Source: Symbiodinium natans (Eukaryota; Sar; Dinophyceae; Suessiales; Symbiodiniaceae). From it: a DNA stretch of 64,000 nt. Both the position numbers and the translations under genes were made by a program. Below the pieces are notes generated by a model, which saw nothing but the letters and a program-made list of their open reading frames with translations, made no database searches and had not been told where the DNA came from. This document shows, piece by piece, positions 59,947 through 64,000 of this stretch; position 1 is the first letter of the stretch; every line of letters begins with the position of its first letter. Location: the NCBI GenBank assembly GCA_905221605.1, contig CAJNDS010002130.1, positions 562,001 to 626,000 on the forward strand, written 5' to 3'.

Positions 59947-60776
59947 AAGCGGCCTCTCACGATCCCGTGTCTGGGCTGGAAACGAGTTCCCTCGGCCATC
60001 TTCGCGTAAAATGGTCCGATCCTCCAGTGATCGTAAGTGACAGAGCTGAACCTTCTGGAGATCTCCTCGTTGAAATCGACGGCACCAGCCTGGTGGGCAT
60101 GACGCAGCCCGAGGTACGAAGCCTGTATCTCAACCGGCAAGGACCAGGAACAGGAAGCTTGAGTATGGGCAAAATGTCTGCGTTGTATCGAGACCCTTTT
60201 CTCAGGGGTGATTTGTTGAGGAAGCTCAAGGCAGACCGCTATCCTGTGCACTTTGGTTCGACATGTACAGGATGCCAGGCAAGCCCTCTCGTCGGTTTTC
60301 GCTTCAGCTGCAAGACCTGTCCCGATTCGCACTACTGCGCCGCCTGCTTTCGGGGGCGGGGGCACTCCCACGCAAGCGGCCACAGCTTCACCAAGCTGGA
60401 GTACCCAGGCGCTCCCATCGTTGATGCCCTTCCACCACCAGCACTGCAACCCGGCTCGGCCGTCGTGATTGTTGGCACTGGTCAGAAAGACCAGGATGGC
60501 CAGCTGGGCCTGCTCCTGTCAGATGCGACCTCTTCAGCAAGCTGGCAGGTGGTAGTGGATGGCCTCGACCAGCCGTGCACTGTCGCGGCAGAGCACCTGT
60601 TCGTGAAGACGGAATCAGAACCGCAGCCAGAACGGCTGCCTGAATCGAAGTCGCCGGCTCAAGATTCAGACAAGCTGAAGGAGCCGAAGCCAGACGTTGC
60701 CCGCGCAGCGACGCCAGCCCGTGCAGCAGTCACTCCTCGGCGCTCCAAGGCCAAGCGGCAAAGGCAAGCACAATGA
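59947..60776 (+). CDS. PDZ 4, ZZ zinc finger, SH3-like domain and basic tail
   Basis: An 830-bp terminal exon; donor C|GTGAAG (59847) and acceptor gtttcag keep phase. SSLGHLRVKWSDPPVIV, GDLLVEIDGTSLVGMTQPEV is a fourth PDZ module. CTGC, 9 residues, RFSCKTC, DSHYCAACF, then HSHASGH fits a ZZ zinc finger (C2-C2-C2 and H-x3-H), a protein-interaction module. PGSAVVIVGTGQKDQDG and SWQVVVDGLDQPCTV is a small beta domain like those in MIB/HERC2-type proteins. The C-terminus is Lys/Glu/Pro-rich and ends TPRRSKAKRQRQAQ, possibly a nuclear signal. TGA at 60774-60776. Confidence 0.75.
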
Positions 60777-61264
60777 GATAGGTGCAGTCTGCATGCTGTA
60801 TCCTCAGGCAGAAGACTCTGAAGCGGCTCTTTCCGATAAGTCCGACGGTGAATCTGTTGCAGGACGGCACGTGGCTAGGTCTGGGAAACACCGTGGCGAC
60901 AAGTGCAGTAATCACTGTCCAAGCCGGGCCTGGCAGGACTTTCCCTTTCACAATCCGCCCGCGAATTGAGGAAGGCCCCTCGGCATGAGCACGCTCCACA
61001 ATCGGCTGCATGAAGCTCTCAGAGGGATTGTCGTTGAGGCTCCGCTCGTCCCTACAGCTGGGGTTGTGAGTTGTGCGCGTCTTGCAAGGCAAATGCGACA
61101 GCTGCGTTGCAGCGATGCAAGTCCAAGGGGTGCTTGGGCCTCCAAAACCGCAACTAAACTTATACCAGCATGAAAACATCTGCTGCGCAGACCTGACACA
61201 AAGCGGTCTTTGAATTTACTGTAAGCGATTCAACTAAGGTCTTTGCCGCGGCAAGTGCGGCGCA
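60777..61264. other. No supported gene
   Basis: A 149-codon reverse ORF (60730-61179) and shorter forward ones overlap. A short acidic open piece after tcctcag (60812-60850, EDSEAALSDKSDG) could be an exon. Nothing decisive. Confidence 0.4.
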
Positions 61265-61678
61265 ATGGTGGAAGTGGACACGGAAGATTACATCAAGAAC
61301 GGTCAGTTTGTTCTTTGCACCTGGGATTGGATGAAGGGAAGAGAGCGAAAAAGAGTCTTTTCTTCGTTATGCAGCTGTAAACAAGGTGCCAAGTGCAAGG
61401 TCAAAGCGGCCAACAGCCAGGTGAGGGCTGCATTTTCTGATGGCTATTGTGTGGCTTTGAATGCATGGGTTCTACCTCAGAGAGCCATGTGCGAATGTGT
61501 TCAGGCCACGAAGCCGTGCTCGGAATGTAGCCAAGACATCGTGTACTCGCTCTTTGAAGCAGACTGTGGACGTGAGATACCCTCGTGCTGTGCAAAATGC
61601 CTCCCGACTGCAGAGCAGTATGTTACGAACTCCTCAACTCACAGCTGTCATGTTCCAAAGGCATCGGGAAGCATCTAA
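61265..61678 (+). CDS. Cys-rich protein, unidentified
   Basis: ATG 61265 opens 137 codons to TAA 61676-61678: MVEVDTEDYIKNGQFVLCTW, LCSCKQGAKCKVKA, RAMCECVQATKPCSECSQD and PSCCAKCLPTAE. About 15 cysteines in CxC, CxxC and CC arrangements suggest metal binding. The frame is open upstream to LCRGKCGA after aactaag (61233), so the ATG may be internal to an exon. It follows the ZZ gene on the same strand by about 490 bp. No known family. Confidence 0.5.
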   Translation: MVEVDTEDYIKNGQFVLCTWDWMKGRERKRVFSSLCSCKQGAKCKVKAANSQVRAAFSDGYCVALNAWVLPQRAMCECVQATKPCSECSQDIVYSLFEADCGREIPSCCAKCLPTAEQYVTNSSTHSCHVPKASGSI

Positions 61679-62899
61679 CTGTGCCTTCCAAGGCAGCGGA
61701 CAAGGTGCTGGCAGATGGATTCTCATCAGCCCGCTGCCGCCTACTGGCAAGTCGATGCCTTCTCTGGAGTAGGCATAAAGTTTTTGTAAAGAAAGCAGTA
61801 CTGCTGCTGCATGGAGACAGAACGCCGTGGCAAGTTGTGGCAAGATACACAATGCTGCCCTACTCATGAGCTTCCATGAATTCCCACGATGTCTCCTGCA
61901 CGGAACATGTGGCAGTTTTGCCTCCTGGCCATGGGCACCAAGACACGGAATGCCCTTGACAGCGGCCAGAGGCGTTGGAACTTAGTGGCTCGCACATCGT
62001 CCAGAATGGAGCACATGCTCCCCCGCATCTGAGGGCATGCCACCAGGTGATGAGATGTGATTGATTGAAGGGGAGAACTGTTCTTGTGACGAGCGTGCAC
62101 TGCCCGTGACAATGCAAGATTTCCAAGATTTTGTGTCATGCACTTTTCAGACAGGTCGCAAGCCGGCATCACGGTGTTGCGAAAGGAGTTCCATATGCAG
62201 TGCATGCATGCCGGGAGCAACACTCCAAATTCTCCGCAGTTGGTGCCTATGCTTTCATGGGTCAGAATCATCCTTGAATCCCTCTGGAAACCTCAGACTT
62301 CAGCGTTGCGCCCGCCGAATCTGACAACACGCAGCCATTTGGCACGCCCACGCACTTGATCAGATGGTACCAAGTCTGAGTCCCGTGTTTCAACCTCACC
62401 CGCAACTTAGAGGTCACGATCTGCCTGCAAAATGCACATGCAGAGCAGACACGAATAGACCCAAGGCTAGACTTGTGACATCTCATAGCCGACAGTGGCT
62501 TCCGAACCAGATGGTGACCACAGAGCAACGGCTGTGCAGAGACATGTCTGCAAGAAGAAGGAGTCCGTCCACAATCTAGCATCTCCTGTGGCTCCCTTTT
62601 GCTGGCACGCTGTAGTTGACTCAAATTATTGCTCAGCACAAGCATCGGAGGACCAAAGAATCCTAGGCATGAATACACTTCGGGGCTGATCTCAGTTATG
62701 GTCCCCTTATGTCCCCTTCTTGGTTCTTTAAACTCTGAGAAACGGTGTTCAGCGAGCCCAAAGGCCAAGAAAAGCGATTCCTAAACGTCCTAAACTGCAT
62801 GGAATATGTTGATATCCAGACTGACAAGGCCCATATACATGTTTTTGATTAGTTTAGTAGTTGTTGTTGTATCTCCTCCCCCCACTTCTCGCATCTCAG
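61679..62899. other. Low-evidence region; possible reverse-strand zinc-finger segment
   Basis: On the - strand 62342-62453 reads RVCSACAFCRQIVTSKLRVR, then LKHGTQTWYHLIKC, reminiscent of a PARP-type finger (C-x2-C ... H-x3-C) but short. A 135-codon reverse ORF (61864-62271) follows it. Forward ORFs are shorter. It would be one of the few - strand coding signals in the window. Confidence 0.25.
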
Positions 62900-63688
62900 G
62901 AGACTATGTCAAAGAACTTTTCCAGACTTGCAGAGGCACGAGCTGGCGAAGCTCTCTTTTCTTTCATGCAAGCTACTCGTATCCTAAGCTCTGAACTCCT
63001 GGTGACTTCGTAAGTTTAGGTTAGCGCTTATGTAGGGCCCGGTGCTGGCAAGACATGGTTGACGCTGGCGGAGGCAGCCTCCCTGCAAATCTGCCCGCAG
63101 CAAGCTGTGTGGCGGTTACGAAAATAGGGGGCCCTTAGTGTAGAAGCCCATATTGTAGGATTCCCTTACACTAAGGACCCCAAAAAGGTGCCCCTAGTTT
63201 CGGAAACCCACGTGTCTCCCCCGAGCGAGGCATCGCCGAAGTCTTTGACGGCGTCGCGGAATCGCCTCCGGCAGCCCCCAGGTGGCTGCAGCTATATGGG
63301 GTTTACAAAAGAATAGGGGGGCCCATAAAGTAGACCCCCAAAGTGTAGGATTCCACCCAATTGAGGTAGGGTTCCCTTAGAATAAGGACCCGAATTCAGG
63401 TATCTGGTAGGAGGCTTCTAGTTGAAGGGGCGCTCAAACTTGGAACAGATGTTTGGCCACACTGGTCGTAGCGCTGCAGTGGGTGAAGCAACCTGTTTGC
63501 ATTGAACGGTTGCGTGGTCGCAGAAGCACGGCAATATATCCTCCGTCCCCATACCTTTCACGAAAGAGCCAGCCAGCACTAATGTCCCAGAATCTGTGCC
63601 CCAGACGCCAAGAACAAAGGAACCAGAAGCAGAAGCCGTAAAGCCCAAGAAGTGCAAAAGCCGCAAAAAAATTCGAGGGAAACCTTAA
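62900..63688 (+). CDS. P-loop protein, four or five small exons with MITE introns
   Basis: 62900-~62999 (after gcatctcag): ETMSKNFSRLAEARAGEALF, FMQATRILSSELL. 63036-~63114: GPGAGKTWLTLAEAASLQIC carries a Walker A motif (GxGxGKT), so an NTP-binding protein. 63219-~63302: RGIAEVFDGVAESPPAAPRW. 63400-63464: VSGRRLLVEGALKLGTDVWP. 63524-63688 (after gtcgcag): KHGNISSVPIPFTKEPASTN to a Lys-rich end KKCKSRKKIRGKP and TAA 63686-63688. The 63036 and 63219 exons are separated by a family-C foldback, and another starts where the 63219 exon ends. Not all phases could be closed. The remaining NTPase motifs (Walker B) were not found; family unknown. Confidence 0.5.
63113..63215. repeat. Foldback element, family C, forming an intron
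   Basis: ggttacgaaaatagggggcc at the left end coincides with the end of the Walker A exon; gcccctagtttcggaaaccc at the right is followed within about 12 bp by the next exon. The inner halves (gtgtag.. and ..acactaagg) are inverted. Confidence 0.8.
63297..63399. repeat. Foldback element, family C, right arm lost
   Basis: ggggtttacaaaagaatagg starts exactly where the exon 63219-63302 ends. The right half reads cccttagaataaggacccga and lacks the usual cggaaacccc end. Confidence 0.7.
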
Positions 63689-63872
63689 AGCCTCTGAAGA
63701 TCTGTAAACAACAACCTCAACTCTAGGCCCTTAAACCTTGCAACCTTCTGTACCCCAGGATCCGCAGGCCGCCACCGCGTGATGCCAAGCCAGTTGAGTC
63801 CTCAGATGTTGGCCTGGGGGTTGCGAGTTTTGGGGATATTTGAGTTAGGCTGTTGGACTCTTGGACCTTGCT

Positions 63873-63998
63873 TGGGGTTTAGGGTTTAGGGTTTAGGGTT
63901 TAGGGTTTAGGGTTTAGGGTTTAGGGTTTAGGGTTTAGAGATTTAGAGATTTAGAGATGTAGGGTTGAGGGTTTAGGGATTTAGGGCTTCGGGTTTGT
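63873..63998. repeat. TTTAGGG array at the window edge
   Basis: About 11 TTTAGGG units, then AGATTTAG and TTGAGGG variants up to the end. 63689-63872 is unique sequence with no ORF of note. Confidence 0.9.
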
Positions 63999-64000
63999 TA

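Noticed and set aside
1-64000. tRNA, rRNA or dinoflagellate spliced-leader relics
   Set aside because: No cloverleaf with invariant bases, no rRNA core sequence and no TTTTGGCTCAAG-like motif was noticed by eye. A covariance-model search would be decisive.

Overview
The window looks like nuclear DNA of a dinoflagellate, probably Symbiodiniaceae-like. This is inferred from five things. Arabidopsis-type TTTAGGG/CCCTAAA 7-mers occur in dozens of internal blocks. Coding matter is cut into many short exons. Nearly all supported exons lie on the + strand. Reading frames across several introns close only with GC or GA splice donors. One long gene encodes PPR motifs of the dinoflagellate style (NAAISACEK...). 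No rRNA, tRNA, spliced-leader relic, prokaryotic operon or CRISPR array was seen, and there is one 100-N assembly gap (23039-23138).

Layout. 0-5 kb: repeat arrays, an AT-rich stretch, a GTA microsatellite, a foldback element and a family of about 100-bp degenerate repeats. 5-29 kb: exon islands of 15-70 codons between telomere-like blocks and short foldback (MITE-like) elements, forming several unidentified + strand genes with stops near 5692, 7455, 11255, 21818, 26082 and 29219. 29.98-32.03 kb: a repeat-free gene with an internal duplication of about 144 residues. 34.35-35.94 kb: a six-exon gene in which every intron phase closes. 36.9-38.85 kb: an F-box-like gene. 40.3-43.0 kb: small unidentified genes. 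43.08-53.13 kb: a PPR-repeat gene spread over about 10 kb, its introns filled with telomere-like arrays and MITEs. 53.7-60.78 kb: a nearly repeat-free gene or gene run with coiled coil, von Willebrand A domain, alpha-kinase, at least four PDZ modules, a ZZ zinc finger and a basic tail. 61.27-61.68 kb: a Cys-rich ORF. 62.9-63.69 kb: exons of a P-loop (GPGAGKT) protein whose introns are occupied by MITE family C. The window ends in another TTTAGGG block.

The main signals are: (i) the VWA/alpha-kinase/PDZ/ZZ order on one strand with mostly compatible splice phases; (ii) GT-AG introns whose body is TTTAGGG repeat, so the repeat itself supplies splice-like GT and AG|G; (iii) foldback elements abutting exon edges, as expected of introners. 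Exon boundaries were read by eye from splice-like sites and frame, so all multi-exon models are hypotheses for RNA-seq to test.
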